From JBJHAX01 sp050480705 (GTDB lineage Bacteria; Actinomycetota; Nitriliruptoria; Nitriliruptorales; Nitriliruptoraceae), in assembly GCA_050480705.1 (NCBI GenBank), contig JBJHAX010000027.1:1-28085 (forward strand): a DNA stretch of 28,085 bases, read 5' to 3'. The notes beneath the pieces were generated by a model. The model was not told the origin of the DNA. It saw nothing but the letters and a program-made list of their open reading frames with translations, and ran no database searches. Within the stretch, counting starts at the first letter, position 1; every line of letters starts with the position of its first letter. A program made the position numbers and the translations under genes. Below, one piece after another: positions 1-7,633 of this stretch.

Positions 1-535
1 CCGTGCCCATGATCAGAATCCACACCCCGAGCCACCGCAGGTTGGCCACGGATCGGGTCATGGCCCGGCCGTAGAGAGCAAGAGCACCCCAGTAGGCGAC
101 GATCGAGAGAAACCACACGGCGTCGTCCGCGTGGTTGAGCGCGGCGGCCACGGCGTACTCGGGACCGGTCGGTTCGGCGCCTGCAGCAACCCACGCGACG
201 GCAGCGCTCGTCGCCGCCAGCCCCAGGGCATTGGCCGCGGTGAACAGCGCCACGCCGACAACGGCGAGATGGCGGGCCAGCCTGGCCAACGCCGCCTCGT
301 CTGCCAGCCACCGGTCGAGGCTCACGAGGCCGGCGGTGACCGCCCACAGCCCGACAGTGAGTGCCACGAAGCTGCCCTGCCGAAGGGCTCGGTCGTCGAC
401 CATCATCATCAGCACCGCCGGCACGTCCCAGGGGTCCGCCGCGCGCGGGAAGAACACGTTGGCCGCCAACAGCACCACGGCCCCGCCGATGAGCGCCACC
501 CCGCCGGCCCGCGCGCCTCGCTCGGTCGACGTCAT
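1..535 (-). CDS. multi-pass membrane protein, 3' end beyond window
   Basis: An uninterrupted minus-strand frame runs from an ATG at 535 to the left edge without a stop, so at least 178 residues are encoded and the C-terminus lies outside. The product starts MTSTERGARAGG and has hydrophobic stretches at about residues 11-30, 58-75, 95-125 and 150-168, so it is an inner-membrane protein. The start codon overlaps the stop of the upstream BphX-like gene (ATGA at 532-535), which implies translational coupling and one operon. The charged loop segments and the coding-like third-position GC support a real gene. I do not recognise the family and assign no function; a membrane partner of the BphX-like protein is an inference from the overlap only. 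Confidence 0.75.
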   Translation of the reverse strand, partial: MTSTERGARAGGVALIGGAVVLLAANVFFPRAADPWDVPAVLMMMVDDRALRQGSFVALTVGLWAVTAGLVSLDRWLADEAALARLARHLAVVGVALFTAANALGLAATSAAVAWVAAGAEPTGPEYAVAAALNHADDAVWFLSIVAYWGALALYGRAMTRSVANLRWLGVWILIMGT

Positions 536-1029
536 GCGTCCACCTCCGCAGGATCTCGACGGATGCTGGCGCGCGGGATCAGCTGCCCACGCCGCAAGGA
601 CCACAGTCCGGTTGCGATGATCGCGGCGTGCACGATGATCCAGGTCAGGTACAGGGCCGCCTCGTAACCCCGGGCAATCAGGTACACGTCGTCGACGATG
701 CCGCGAACCATCTCGAGGGCCAGGACCGTCCACACCAGGGCGACGTGGCGGGCCGGGTCGCGTGCGGCGATCAACAGCGCGACGCCGATGACCGCGACCT
801 CCAATCCGAACATGAACCAGACGTCGATCAGCACCTGCACCGGCCGGCTGTCCACAGCCACGCCGAGGTCGGGGTACTGCAAGGGCAGCCGGGCTGCGAT
901 CACCGGCGGGGTGTTGAACAGGCCTATGGCGACGTAGAAGCCGCCGACGATGCGCATCCACCGCTGTAGATGGCGAGTCGGCGGTTCCACCGACTCCCGC
1001 CGCTCGGGTGTTCCGGTTCGCGTCGACAT
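532..1029 (-). CDS. BphX-like small integral membrane protein
   Basis: A 165-residue membrane protein. The frame extends further upstream, but the ATG at 1029 has a GAGGAG ribosome site about 10 nt upstream, and the residues before it look non-coding. About four hydrophobic segments occur (residues 24-44, 66-88, 96-116, 124-144). The stretch FNTPPVIAARLPLQYPDLG followed by VDVWFMFGLE-type residues (here LIDVWFMFGLE) and an RGI..D..LI.RGY pattern resembles the BphX-like family (Pfam PF06139), whose function is unknown although the founding member lies in biphenyl-degradation loci. No catalytic motif is visible. It is first in a coupled pair with the 1-535 gene and is divergent from the LuxR-type regulator at 1142, which may control it. 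Family assignment is from memory of the motif pattern. Confidence 0.8.
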   Translation of the reverse strand: MSTRTGTPERRESVEPPTRHLQRWMRIVGGFYVAIGLFNTPPVIAARLPLQYPDLGVAVDSRPVQVLIDVWFMFGLEVAVIGVALLIAARDPARHVALVWTVLALEMVRGIVDDVYLIARGYEAALYLTWIIVHAAIIATGLWSLRRGQLIPRASIRRDPAEVDA

Positions 1030-1081
1030 ACCGGCTCGCTCTCCTCGTCGAGTCACCGACGACGCTACGAACCTGCCCGTG

Positions 1082-1115
1082 CTGCGACCATCCCCAGTGC
1101 CGGGGATGGTCGCAG
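1082..1115. promoter_or_regulatory. 14-bp perfect inverted repeat in divergent intergenic region
   Basis: Arms at 1082-1095 and 1102-1115 are exact reverse complements with a 6-nt spacer (agtgcc). The site lies between the BphX-like gene and the LuxR-type gene and its right arm covers the expected -35 position of the proposed LuxR promoter (-10 at 1130-1135). A dimeric regulator operator is the simplest reading; a hairpin acting in RNA is an alternative for the minus-strand transcript. Confidence 0.6.
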
Positions 1116-1129
1116 GCGCTCCGGCGGCG

Positions 1130-1141
1130 TATCGTCGCTGC
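1130..1141 (+). promoter_or_regulatory. putative leaderless promoter -10 of the LuxR-type gene
   Basis: The hexamer TATCGT (1130-1135) fits the actinobacterial TANNNT -10 pattern and sits 6 nt before the ATG at 1142. No Shine-Dalgarno sequence precedes the ATG. This spacing places transcription start at or next to the start codon, as is common for leaderless actinobacterial mRNAs. Confidence 0.45.
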
Positions 1142-2233
1142 ATGCAGACCCTCGATCTGGCGCGTCGGGCACAGAAGCTGGTTCACGCCGGACTCGAACT
1201 GGAGGAGCTGTGCCGGGGGTTCGATGGGCTGTTGCGTGAGGACGTGCCCTACGCCGTTGGGGCGTGGTCCAGCCTTGACCCGGCGTCGGGGCTGAACACC
1301 TCGTGCACGATGATCGGCCTGCCCAAGGACCCGGCCCGCGAGGCGGAGCTGTACCGGCACGAGTTCCTGGACGGCGAACCTTCGAGCTTTCTTTCGCTCA
1401 TCGCTGAAGGGCGCACGACCGCGGTGCTCAGCGAGGTCACCGGTGGCGATCTGGATCGGGCGAGCCGCTACCGGCATCTGCTCGCCGGGTTCGGGGTGAG
1501 CGACGAGCTTCGGGCCATCTGTTGGGCCGGGCAGACCGCATGGGCAAGCGCCACCATCTATCGGACGGAGGGCCGCTTCACGGCGGCAGAGGCCGGCCGG
1601 GTTGCAGCACTCGCCCCGTACGTCGCCTCCGGCGTGCGCTTGACGCTGTTGCGTGCGGCCGTGACCAGCCCCGAGGCAGTGGACGAGCCACCGGGGATCC
1701 TCGAAGCCCACGCTGACGGGCAGATCGTCGCCATGACCGACGCGGCCAGCTCATGGCTCGAGCTGGCAGGTTCAGCGATCGTCACCGCAGCCAACATCGT
1801 GGCGGCCGCGGTCCGTGGACGTCCGGACTGGCGTGGCGCGAGCTCCCGGCTCAGGTTGCCCGACGGTCGCGTGCTCTCGCTCAACGCCTCCACCATCAAT
1901 GCCCGTGACGGCGCGGTCGCGGTCATCGTCGACCGGGCACGGCCGGCACAACTCGGTGCGATGCTCGTCGATGCCTACGGGTTGACGCCCCGGCAGCGCG
2001 ATGTCCTCAGCCTGCTCCTGCTCGGTCGATCCATGGGGCTGATCGCCTCGCACCTGGGGATCTCCGAACACACCGCCAACGACCACCGCAAGGCGATCTA
2101 CACAACTCTCGGGGTGAGCAGCCGGGCGGAGCTCGCCGCGCGGCTCCACACCGAGCACTACAACGCCCATACGAGCCAAGGTCTCCCGCCCAGCCCCTAC
2201 GGCGGTTTCCTCCGCGCCCCGCAACCGGGTTGA
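1142..2233 (+). CDS. LuxR-family transcriptional regulator
   Basis: A 363-residue protein with a C-terminal LuxR/GerE helix-turn-helix at about residues 281-335 (LTPRQRDVLSLLLLGRS, then a recognition helix SEHTANDHRKAIY). The N-terminal 270 residues resemble a sensory domain, but no defined GAF or PAS signature could be fixed by eye, and there is no receiver Asp or ATPase P-loop. The frame is open upstream to 950, but the upstream part overlaps the divergent promoter; the ATG at 1142 fits a leaderless start. The stop overlaps the next start (TTGA, 2230-2233), so the downstream membrane protein is probably co-translated. It probably regulates itself and the divergent BphX-like pair through the palindrome at 1082-1115; this is inference. 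Confidence 0.85.
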   Translation: MQTLDLARRAQKLVHAGLELEELCRGFDGLLREDVPYAVGAWSSLDPASGLNTSCTMIGLPKDPAREAELYRHEFLDGEPSSFLSLIAEGRTTAVLSEVTGGDLDRASRYRHLLAGFGVSDELRAICWAGQTAWASATIYRTEGRFTAAEAGRVAALAPYVASGVRLTLLRAAVTSPEAVDEPPGILEAHADGQIVAMTDAASSWLELAGSAIVTAANIVAAAVRGRPDWRGASSRLRLPDGRVLSLNASTINARDGAVAVIVDRARPAQLGAMLVDAYGLTPRQRDVLSLLLLGRSMGLIASHLGISEHTANDHRKAIYTTLGVSSRAELAARLHTEHYNAHTSQGLPPSPYGGFLRAPQPG

Positions 2234-2832
2234 CACCGCGCGTGGCCAGCCGGAGGCATCATCCCGACATTCCCGCCTGGGCGAGCGTCCGACGGGCTCG
2301 CATCGCTGTCGGCGCGCTCCTCGGCTGCCTCGCTGCGCTGGGCCTCACCGACCTCTGGCTCGAGAGTCACACCGGCCTGCCTGTCGGCTTACCGATGTCC
2401 GCTGACGCCACCAAGCCGGACCTGCTCTTCGGCTACGGGGCAGAGGATCTGGGTGCGTTGTTCACCGCCTACGGGGAAGGCGGCCGCCTTGCCTATGCCG
2501 TCGGGCTCGCCGTTGATACCGCGTATCCGCTGGCGCTCACTGCCGCAACCGTGCTCCTCGCCGCGAGAGCCCTGCCCTCTCGTGCGAGATGGCTCTGGGT
2601 CTTCCCGGTCATGTTCGCTGTCCTCGACGTCATCGAGAACATCGGCTTCGGCGTGGCCCTGGCCGCTCACCCTCACCCCCTGGATGGGCTCGTCGCGATC
2701 CTCTCCCCGATCACGCAGGTGAAGCTGCTCAGCTTCCCGCCCACCGTTGCCGTCCTGTTCACGTCCGCTGGCCTTCTCGCCTGGAGATGGATCCGTGATC
2801 GCCGCAACGCTCCCACGGGACAGCCGTCGTAA
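2230..2832 (+). CDS. four-helix membrane protein of unknown function
   Basis: About 200 residues in the frame that begins at the TTG overlapping the LuxR stop (2230); a GTG at 2242 is an equally possible start. Hydrophobic segments lie at about residues 24-44, 88-112, 118-145 and 163-187, with an extracytoplasmic-looking loop (residues 46-85) between the first and second. The C-terminus is short and basic (RWIRDRRN), which suggests a cytoplasmic end. There is no recognisable motif, and I do not know the family. The overlap with the LuxR-type gene suggests a sensor/regulator or regulator/target relation. Coding appearance is good: strong third-position GC and no frame competition. Confidence 0.75.
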   Translation: MTPRVASRRHHPDIPAWASVRRARIAVGALLGCLAALGLTDLWLESHTGLPVGLPMSADATKPDLLFGYGAEDLGALFTAYGEGGRLAYAVGLAVDTAYPLALTAATVLLAARALPSRARWLWVFPVMFAVLDVIENIGFGVALAAHPHPLDGLVAILSPITQVKLLSFPPTVAVLFTSAGLLAWRWIRDRRNAPTGQPS

Positions 2833-3263
2833 GCGGCCACCACGACGTCTCTCGCGACCATCGATGCGGGCACGTCAGTCCTTCGGCAGTCCCACCAACC
2901 CGCGCAAGGCTGCCCAGCGCGACGCCGTCCACCGGTTCGTTCTCCTCGACGGTTCGGGCATGGCCTGTGGCTGGAACTTGAAGACGCTGACCTCTCAGCG
3001 GTCATCTGCAGTCGTCCCCTGCCAGACACGGCTCACATCTTGACGCACGGTGGGTGTCCAGGCGACGCATCGTGGTTGCCGTACGCAGGCCCGGCATCGG
3101 CACGTTGCGATCGTCGATCGGATCGCCATTCCGGCCTTCGTACCGCGACGCCGTCCGGCTCCCGAGACGCGCGAACACGCACCGACCACTTCCTTCATGT
3201 GATCTTCGGCGTGCGCTTCGTCGCGTCCCGGAGCCGGACAGCCTTGCCGCCGTACGGCGCGCG
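2833..3263. other. intergenic stretch without a convincing gene
   Basis: About 430 bases between the end of the membrane protein gene and the end of the convergent small TM gene. Open frames exist on both strands, but their translations are rich in Arg, Ser and Cys with no domain, and none has a good ribosome site. It may hold decayed sequence. No clear terminator with a U-tract is visible. Confidence 0.5.
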
Positions 3264-3506
3264 TCAGCCTGCCGGGTCCTGTCTCGTCATGCGCCGCTCC
3301 ATCGTCCGCACATCGTCGGCGAGCGCGGTGAGGCGGGCGTCGAGTTGCTCGATGCCATGCCGGTACTGCTCGAGATTCTCCACCGAAGCGGAGGCGTGGT
3401 CGCGCTCCATACGGACACGAGCGATAGAGAGCAACTGCCAGATCACGATGGCGATCAGGACCGTGCCGAACCCGAGCACGAACAGTGCGAAGGTGCTGTC
3501 ATCCAT
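3264..3506 (-). CDS. small membrane protein with coiled-coil tail
   Basis: An 80-residue protein. A single N-terminal transmembrane helix (about residues 7-27, ALFVLGFGTVLIAIVIWQLL) is followed by a hydrophilic, heptad-like helix (about 30-74) rich in Glu, Arg, Leu and Asp, probably a cytoplasmic coiled coil. The ATG at 3506 has a CGGAG ribosome site 6 nt upstream. It starts 30 nt after the cupredoxin stop on the same strand, so the two are probably co-transcribed. Function unknown; a membrane anchor or oligomerising accessory protein would fit the architecture. Confidence 0.75.
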   Translation of the reverse strand: MDDSTFALFVLGFGTVLIAIVIWQLLSIARVRMERDHASASVENLEQYRHGIEQLDARLTALADDVRTMERRMTRQDPAG

Positions 3507-3536
3507 CTGATGCTCCGATCATTTCCGTTGCGGTGT

Positions 3537-3926
3537 TCAGTCGGTGACGGTGACCTCGCCGGTCATGCCGCGGTGCAGGGTGCATTCGTAGGCGTACGTT
3601 CCTGGTTCGTCGAAGCTGGTGCTCCACGTGCCTTCCCGAAGGATCTCACTGCCGTGTTCGTCGTCGAAGACGACGTCATGCGGCACAGAGGCAGTCGCGA
3701 AATCCCATGTCACGATCTCGCCGACAGCCACCTCGGCGGCACCCGGGGCGAAGCTGTTGTCGCGCACCTCGATGAGCGTGTCAGCGGTCGCGCTGACGAC
3801 GGCCGGGTCGGTGTCGCTGCTCGACGAGTTGATTGCGCCGTTGCCCGCTTCTCCCTGGTCATCGCACGCGGCGACACCGAGGACGAGCAGAGCCGAGAGG
3901 AACAGGCTGGGTGGGCTGAGGGTCAT
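3537..3926 (-). CDS. cupredoxin-domain lipoprotein (plastocyanin/azurin-like)
   Basis: A 129-residue exported blue-copper-type protein. The N-terminus is a lipoprotein signal peptide with lipobox LGVAAC (Cys21), followed by a Ser/Asp-rich linker (22-48). The cupredoxin fold occupies about 49-129: NSFAPG near residue 57, then the type-1 copper ligands His83 (VPHDVVF), Cys115, His118 and Met121 (YECTLHRGM). All four ligands are present, so it should bind copper and shuttle electrons at the outer face of the membrane. The start has a GAAAGG ribosome site. It probably forms an operon with the downstream TM/coiled-coil gene. An 11-nt sequence identical to the HipB-promoter arm (13631-13641) lies at 3942-3952 just upstream. 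The electron partner is unknown. Confidence 0.9.
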   Translation of the reverse strand: MTLSPPSLFLSALLVLGVAACDDQGEAGNGAINSSSSDTDPAVVSATADTLIEVRDNSFAPGAAEVAVGEIVTWDFATASVPHDVVFDDEHGSEILREGTWSTSFDEPGTYAYECTLHRGMTGEVTVTD

Positions 3927-4014
3927 GTGAGCGCCTTTCGCGTTCGTTCCGATTGACGCTCTGGACGCTACGGAGATCGCCCGCCCGGGCCGTCGGCCAG
4001 AAGATGTCTGTGGC

Positions 4015-4051
4015 CTACGCCGTCAGGCGTAGCTGCAGCCAGCGCGGCTGC
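4015..4051 (-). terminator. stem-loops after the response-regulator gene
   Basis: Downstream of the response-regulator stop (4084, minus strand) are two hairpins: 7-bp arms 4015-4021/4026-4032 with a 4-nt loop, and 6-bp arms 4035-4040/4046-4051 with a 5-nt loop. There is no T-tract, as is common for high-GC terminators, so termination is inferred. Confidence 0.45.
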
Positions 4052-4083
4052 GCCCCGGGTGCGAGGCGACAACGCGAGCAGGC

Positions 4084-4761
4084 TCAGGTCGAGGGTCCGA
4101 CGAATCCGGTCTCGTAGGCGACAACGACCAGCTCGGCGCGCGTGCGCGCCGCCAGTTTGCTCATGGCGCGGCTGACGTGGGTCTTGGCGGTAGCGGGGCT
4201 CATGAACAGCTGCGTGCCGATCTCGTCGTTGGACAGGCCGCGTGCGACCAGTGCGAGGACCTCACGCTCCCGGTCGGTGAGGACTTCGATCCGCTCCGGT
4301 CGATCGGGACGGTGGTCCGGCCGCCGGGCGAACTGTTCGATGACGGTGCGGGTCACCGACGGGGCGAGGAGTCCGCCACCGTCGGCGGCGATTCGGATAG
4401 CTGATCGCAGCTCGTCGGGTTCGATGTCCTTGAGCAGGAATCCCGAGGCGCCGGCACGCAACGCATCCGCGATGTTCTCTTCGGTTTCGAACGTGGTCAG
4501 CACCACGATCGTCGGCGCGTCCGCACCGAGCTGGCCCACGATCTCGCGGGTCGCTTCGATGCCGTCCAAACCGGGCATGCGGATGTCCATCAGGACCACG
4601 TCGGGGCGGTGTTCGTGGATGAGTCGGACGGCCTGGGCGCCGTCAACGGCTTCCGCGACAACTTCGATCGCAGCGTCGTGCTCGAGCACGAGCCGGAACC
4701 CGGCCCGTACCAGCGCCTGGTCGTCGGCGAGCAGCACACGGATCGGCGAATCGTTCATCAT
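4084..4761 (-). CDS. NarL/FixJ-type response regulator
   Basis: A 225-residue two-component regulator. The receiver domain (about 7-125) has the acidic pair in LLADDQ (Asp13, Asp14), the phospho-acceptor Asp59 (VVLMDIRMPG), the conserved Thr in VVLTTFE and the Lys in GFLLKD. A LuxR-type HTH lies at about 160-220 (LTDREREVLALVARGLSN). Phosphorylation should dimerise it and activate promoter binding. Its ATG at 4761 overlaps the TGA of the sensor kinase gene (ATGA, 4758-4761); a second ATG follows directly at 4758. The overlap fixes the kinase as cognate partner. Target genes cannot be read from the sequence; the upstream FAD monooxygenase on the same strand is one candidate. Confidence 0.95.
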   Translation of the reverse strand: MMNDSPIRVLLADDQALVRAGFRLVLEHDAAIEVVAEAVDGAQAVRLIHEHRPDVVLMDIRMPGLDGIEATREIVGQLGADAPTIVVLTTFETEENIADALRAGASGFLLKDIEPDELRSAIRIAADGGGLLAPSVTRTVIEQFARRPDHRPDRPERIEVLTDREREVLALVARGLSNDEIGTQLFMSPATAKTHVSRAMSKLAARTRAELVVVAYETGFVGPST

Positions 4762-5921
4762 GTGCCCTCCGGGTAGGGAAGGTCCGCGAGCAGGCGGAAC
4801 CCGCCCCCGGGTGTCGATCCCACATGCAACGTCCCGCCGATTGCCTCGACACGTTCCCGCAACCCCCGCAACCCGAATCCCTCGGTGTGATCCCGGGGAA
4901 GGCCCGTCCCGTCATCGTCGACCTGGACGCGCAGGCCCGCATCCGAATAGGCCAGCCGGATCGTTGCTGATGTCGCCTCGCTGTGCCGGATCACGTTGGT
5001 GAGCCCTTCCTGGATGACCCGGTAGGCAGTGAGCTGGAGCGCCGGGGTCAGTTCGGCTGGCGCACCCACGACGTCGTTACTTAGTTCCAGGCCGGTATCA
5101 CGAACCCGCCGGAACAGTTCCTCGAGCTGCGCGAGCCCTGGCGTCGGGTGCCGGGTGGTGTCCCGGTCACCGTCCGCGCCGCGCAACAGGCTCACGGTGG
5201 CACGCAGTTCCTGCATGGCTTGCCGGCTGACGGCGCGCATACCGGTCAGCGCGGTGCGGGCCTGGTCCGGCTGGTGGTCGAGCGCGTCGAGTGCCGCACC
5301 TGCCTGGACCGACATGGTCGTGATGGTGTGCGCCATGATGTCGTGGAGCTCACGGGCGATGCGCAGCCGTTCGTCAGTGACGCGACGCTGCGCTTCGGCA
5401 TCCCGTTCCGAGGCCGCCAGGCGTAGCCGCTCCTGCGTCTCGATCATGAGTTGCCGTCGTGTGTGAACGGCGTCGCCGAGCAGGGAGACCAGCACGAACA
5501 GGGCCGAGTCGAGGACGATGGAAACCGGCGGGTCGTCCTCGAACAGCGCCCGGAAGAGCAGGCCCCCGCCGGCGAAGAACACGGTCACCGCGATGGTCCA
5601 CCAGCGGTGGCCGGCAGCAGCGATCGAGAACAGTGCGACCAGCAGGGCGATCGTGGGCGGTCCACCCGGATAGCCGGCTGAGAAGCTGACCAGCGCGAGT
5701 ACGCCGACCACGGCCACGACGACCGTCGGCCATCGGCGGCGGACGCTCAGCGGCGCGGCCATCGCGAGCAGCAGAGCGACCGCGGCCAGGTCTGGCTCGC
5801 GGGCGCCGGCCTCGTCCGACAAGCCGAGTGCGATCAGCGACACGATGGCGACGGTGACGGCGATCAGCCCGTCCGTCCAGCCGGCACCACCCCGGGTGAG
5901 GTTTCGTTCCGGTGCGGTCAT
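4758..5921 (-). CDS. membrane-bound sensor histidine kinase (HisKA_3/NarX-like)
   Basis: A 387-residue kinase. The start is taken at the ATG at 5921 (MTAPERNLTRGG); the longer frame to 6014 adds an arginine-rich, non-coding-looking N-terminus. Five or six hydrophobic helices fill about residues 17-150 with almost no extracytoplasmic domain, as in intramembrane-sensing kinases. The dimerisation/phospho-acceptor helix contains RIARELHDIMAHT with His193. The ATPase domain shows the N box QEGLTNVIRHS (Asn309), a G1 box DDDGTGLP (about 336-342) and a G2 box GFGLRGLRERV. It should phosphorylate the coupled response regulator at 4084-4761. A monooxygenase gene ends 150 nt upstream on the same strand; shared transcription is possible but not shown. 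Confidence 0.95.
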   Translation of the reverse strand: MTAPERNLTRGGAGWTDGLIAVTVAIVSLIALGLSDEAGAREPDLAAVALLLAMAAPLSVRRRWPTVVVAVVGVLALVSFSAGYPGGPPTIALLVALFSIAAAGHRWWTIAVTVFFAGGGLLFRALFEDDPPVSIVLDSALFVLVSLLGDAVHTRRQLMIETQERLRLAASERDAEAQRRVTDERLRIARELHDIMAHTITTMSVQAGAALDALDHQPDQARTALTGMRAVSRQAMQELRATVSLLRGADGDRDTTRHPTPGLAQLEELFRRVRDTGLELSNDVVGAPAELTPALQLTAYRVIQEGLTNVIRHSEATSATIRLAYSDAGLRVQVDDDGTGLPRDHTEGFGLRGLRERVEAIGGTLHVGSTPGGGFRLLADLPYPEGT

Positions 5922-6070
5922 GGGTCGCCGTTCGACGTGAGGGGCAAGGTTGCTTGCTCTGTTGCGTCCGGCCAAGCGCCGCCGGCCGGATCGCCGGGAC
6001 AGGACGGATCGCACCCACGATGGCGATGGTCACCGGTCGCGTCGTCGATGCAGCGACCTCTCCGGTGGAG

Positions 6071-7297
6071 TCAACCCCGTTGTCCTTCAGTCTGGGCTGC
6101 GAAGTGTGCGGGCAACTCGATGACGTGGTCATACATCCAGGCGTGCGCCTCGGGCTTGGCGAAGTGCCGCAACGCGATCGGCATCGCGACGTCGCGGATC
6201 CGACGCGCCACCGGCCCTGCGGTCTTGGAGCCGCTGAGACGGGCGGAGTAGCGCACGATCCGTTCGACGCGTTGCCTCCGGGTCTGCTCGTAATCGTGCA
6301 GCGCCTCGTCCACGCTCGGTGCACTGCGCAGCGCTACCGCGAGCTGAAGTGCGCTTTCCAGTGCCATGGATGCGCCCTGCCCGGCACTTGGTGACGTGGC
6401 GTGGGCGGCGTCGCCGATCAGCACCATCCGGCCACGCGACCACTTCCGCACCGTCGGCAGGTCGTGGATCGCGTACGCGCCGAGCGGGCCCTCAGAAGCC
6501 TCGACGAGGTCGGCCACTGGTCCTGTGTCGCGTGCGAACGTGCGCAGGAGCCGTTCGCGCCAAGCCGCGTCGTCGACGGCGGCGAGCGCGCCGCGTGGCG
6601 GCTCGTTCGGCTCCGGGAGGTTCGCGAACCACCAGACGTCACCCTGCGCAGCGGGCAGGTACGAGAAGAAGGCTTCGCGGCCGAACATCATGTTGAACGT
6701 GCCTGGCTCGGCAGCGGGGACCGGCACGCCGCGGGTGCGGCCTCCGATGCTCAGCAGCTTCGAGTAGCGCGGCCGGTCAGCAGCCGCGTCGATGATGCTC
6801 CGCAGCCTGGAGTGGATGCCGTCTGCGCCGATGAGCAGATCGGCCTCGATCGTGGTCCCGTCGGCGAACTCGGCCTGCACACCTGTTGATGAGTGGCGGG
6901 CGCCCACGAGCCGCCGGCCAGACATGATCTCGATGCCGGCGTCTTGCGCGGCGCGACGCAGCAGCCGATTCAGGTCACCGCGCTGGATGGTGACACTGGT
7001 CCTGCCGCTGGCGAGGACCGTGCCGTTCTCGACGGTTCCCAGAGGCTTGCCGGTCCCGCTCCAGAATCGCATGCGGGTCGTTGGGATGCCGGCCTGTTCG
7101 ATGGTGTCGGCGAGATCCAATTGTTCGAGCGCGGCGATGCCGTTCGAGGCGGTGTTCAGGAAGGAGCCGACGTGGTCGGCAGGTTCGGGATGCGCCTCGC
7201 AGATGACGGCGTCGACGCCGATGCGACGCAGCGACAGCGCAGCAGCCGGTCCGGCGATCCCCGCACCGATGATGATGGCAGTGTTGAGCGGTGGCAT
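6071..7297 (-). CDS. FAD-dependent monooxygenase (aromatic hydroxylase family)
   Basis: A 408-residue group A flavoprotein monooxygenase (FAD_binding_3 type). Visible motifs are the dinucleotide fold IIIGAGIAGPAAA (GxGxxG, residues 11-16) followed by the acidic ribose-binding E34, the DG motif LIGADGIHSRLR (about 155-166) and the GD motif RMVLIGDAAHATSPSAGQG (about 290-308). It should use NAD(P)H and O2 to hydroxylate or epoxidise a small molecule; the substrate is not deducible. The ATG at 7297 has a GAGGG ribosome site; the frame extends to 7417 through a tandem-repeat segment that looks non-coding. A two-component operon follows on the same strand, and members of this family include antibiotic-inactivating (TetX-like) enzymes, so regulation or resistance is conceivable but unproven. 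Confidence 0.92.
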   Translation of the reverse strand: MPPLNTAIIIGAGIAGPAAALSLRRIGVDAVICEAHPEPADHVGSFLNTASNGIAALEQLDLADTIEQAGIPTTRMRFWSGTGKPLGTVENGTVLASGRTSVTIQRGDLNRLLRRAAQDAGIEIMSGRRLVGARHSSTGVQAEFADGTTIEADLLIGADGIHSRLRSIIDAAADRPRYSKLLSIGGRTRGVPVPAAEPGTFNMMFGREAFFSYLPAAQGDVWWFANLPEPNEPPRGALAAVDDAAWRERLLRTFARDTGPVADLVEASEGPLGAYAIHDLPTVRKWSRGRMVLIGDAAHATSPSAGQGASMALESALQLAVALRSAPSVDEALHDYEQTRRQRVERIVRYSARLSGSKTAGPVARRIRDVAMPIALRHFAKPEAHAWMYDHVIELPAHFAAQTEGQRG

Positions 7298-7345
7298 GTT
7301 GAACCCTCGTGTCGGATGGCCACTTGGCTGTTCGCCGGAGCCTGT

Positions 7346-7381
7346 TGCACGGTCGGCGACCGGTGCACGGTCGGCGACCGG
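7346..7381. repeat. 18-bp perfect tandem repeat, two copies
   Basis: The unit tgcacggtcggcgaccgg occurs at 7346-7363 and again at 7364-7381 without change. It lies 49 nt upstream of the monooxygenase start. The unit length is a multiple of 3, so the upstream-extended frame stays open (VADRAP repeated). It could be a paired regulator site or a recent slippage duplication. Confidence 0.7.
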
Positions 7382-7578
7382 CAGCCCGACACTACGAAGC
7401 CACGACAACGCGTCCATCCGCCCAACGGCGCGTTCGCCCTACTCCCACGGGAGTAGCGACCGCTGAGTTGTGTCCGCCCAACTGTGAGCCTGGACCTACG
7501 CACGGGCGGGAACGGTCTGGGCCTGACCGTCCACGCTGGGGAACGCGCGGTCGAAGGGGCACCTCGAGAAGAGCGATT

Positions 7579-7606
7579 ATAGAAGGATAATGCAATATCC
7601 TTCTAT
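7579..7606 (+). promoter_or_regulatory. AT-rich 11-bp inverted repeat over the fic promoter
   Basis: Arms atagaaggata (7579-7589) and tatccttctat (7596-7606) are perfect reverse complements with a 6-nt spacer. GATAAT at 7586-7591, a good -10 candidate, lies inside it. The AT-richness is conspicuous in this GC-rich window. The Fic protein carries a C-terminal winged helix, so autorepression at this site is the natural hypothesis. Confidence 0.7.
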
Positions 7607-7633
7607 TCATGCGGGTGCGCTAGAGGATTCGAG

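Larger units (their letters stand above)
7298..7633. other. divergent intergenic region, monooxygenase/Fic
   Basis: 336 bases hold the promoters of two divergent genes. It contains the 18-bp tandem repeat at 7346-7381 and the AT-rich palindrome at 7579-7606. No small gene with a good start is visible. Confidence 0.6.

Noticed and set aside
131..667. Long plus-strand frames across the first 1 kb
   Set aside because: They lie antisense to the two membrane-protein genes, are Arg/Ala/Ser/His-rich, have no ribosome site and no domain; they are shadows of high-GC codon structure.
3040..3510. 156-codon plus-strand frame between 3040 and 3510
   Set aside because: It overlaps the well-supported small TM/coiled-coil gene on the other strand and gives a Ser/Arg-rich translation without domain or ribosome site.
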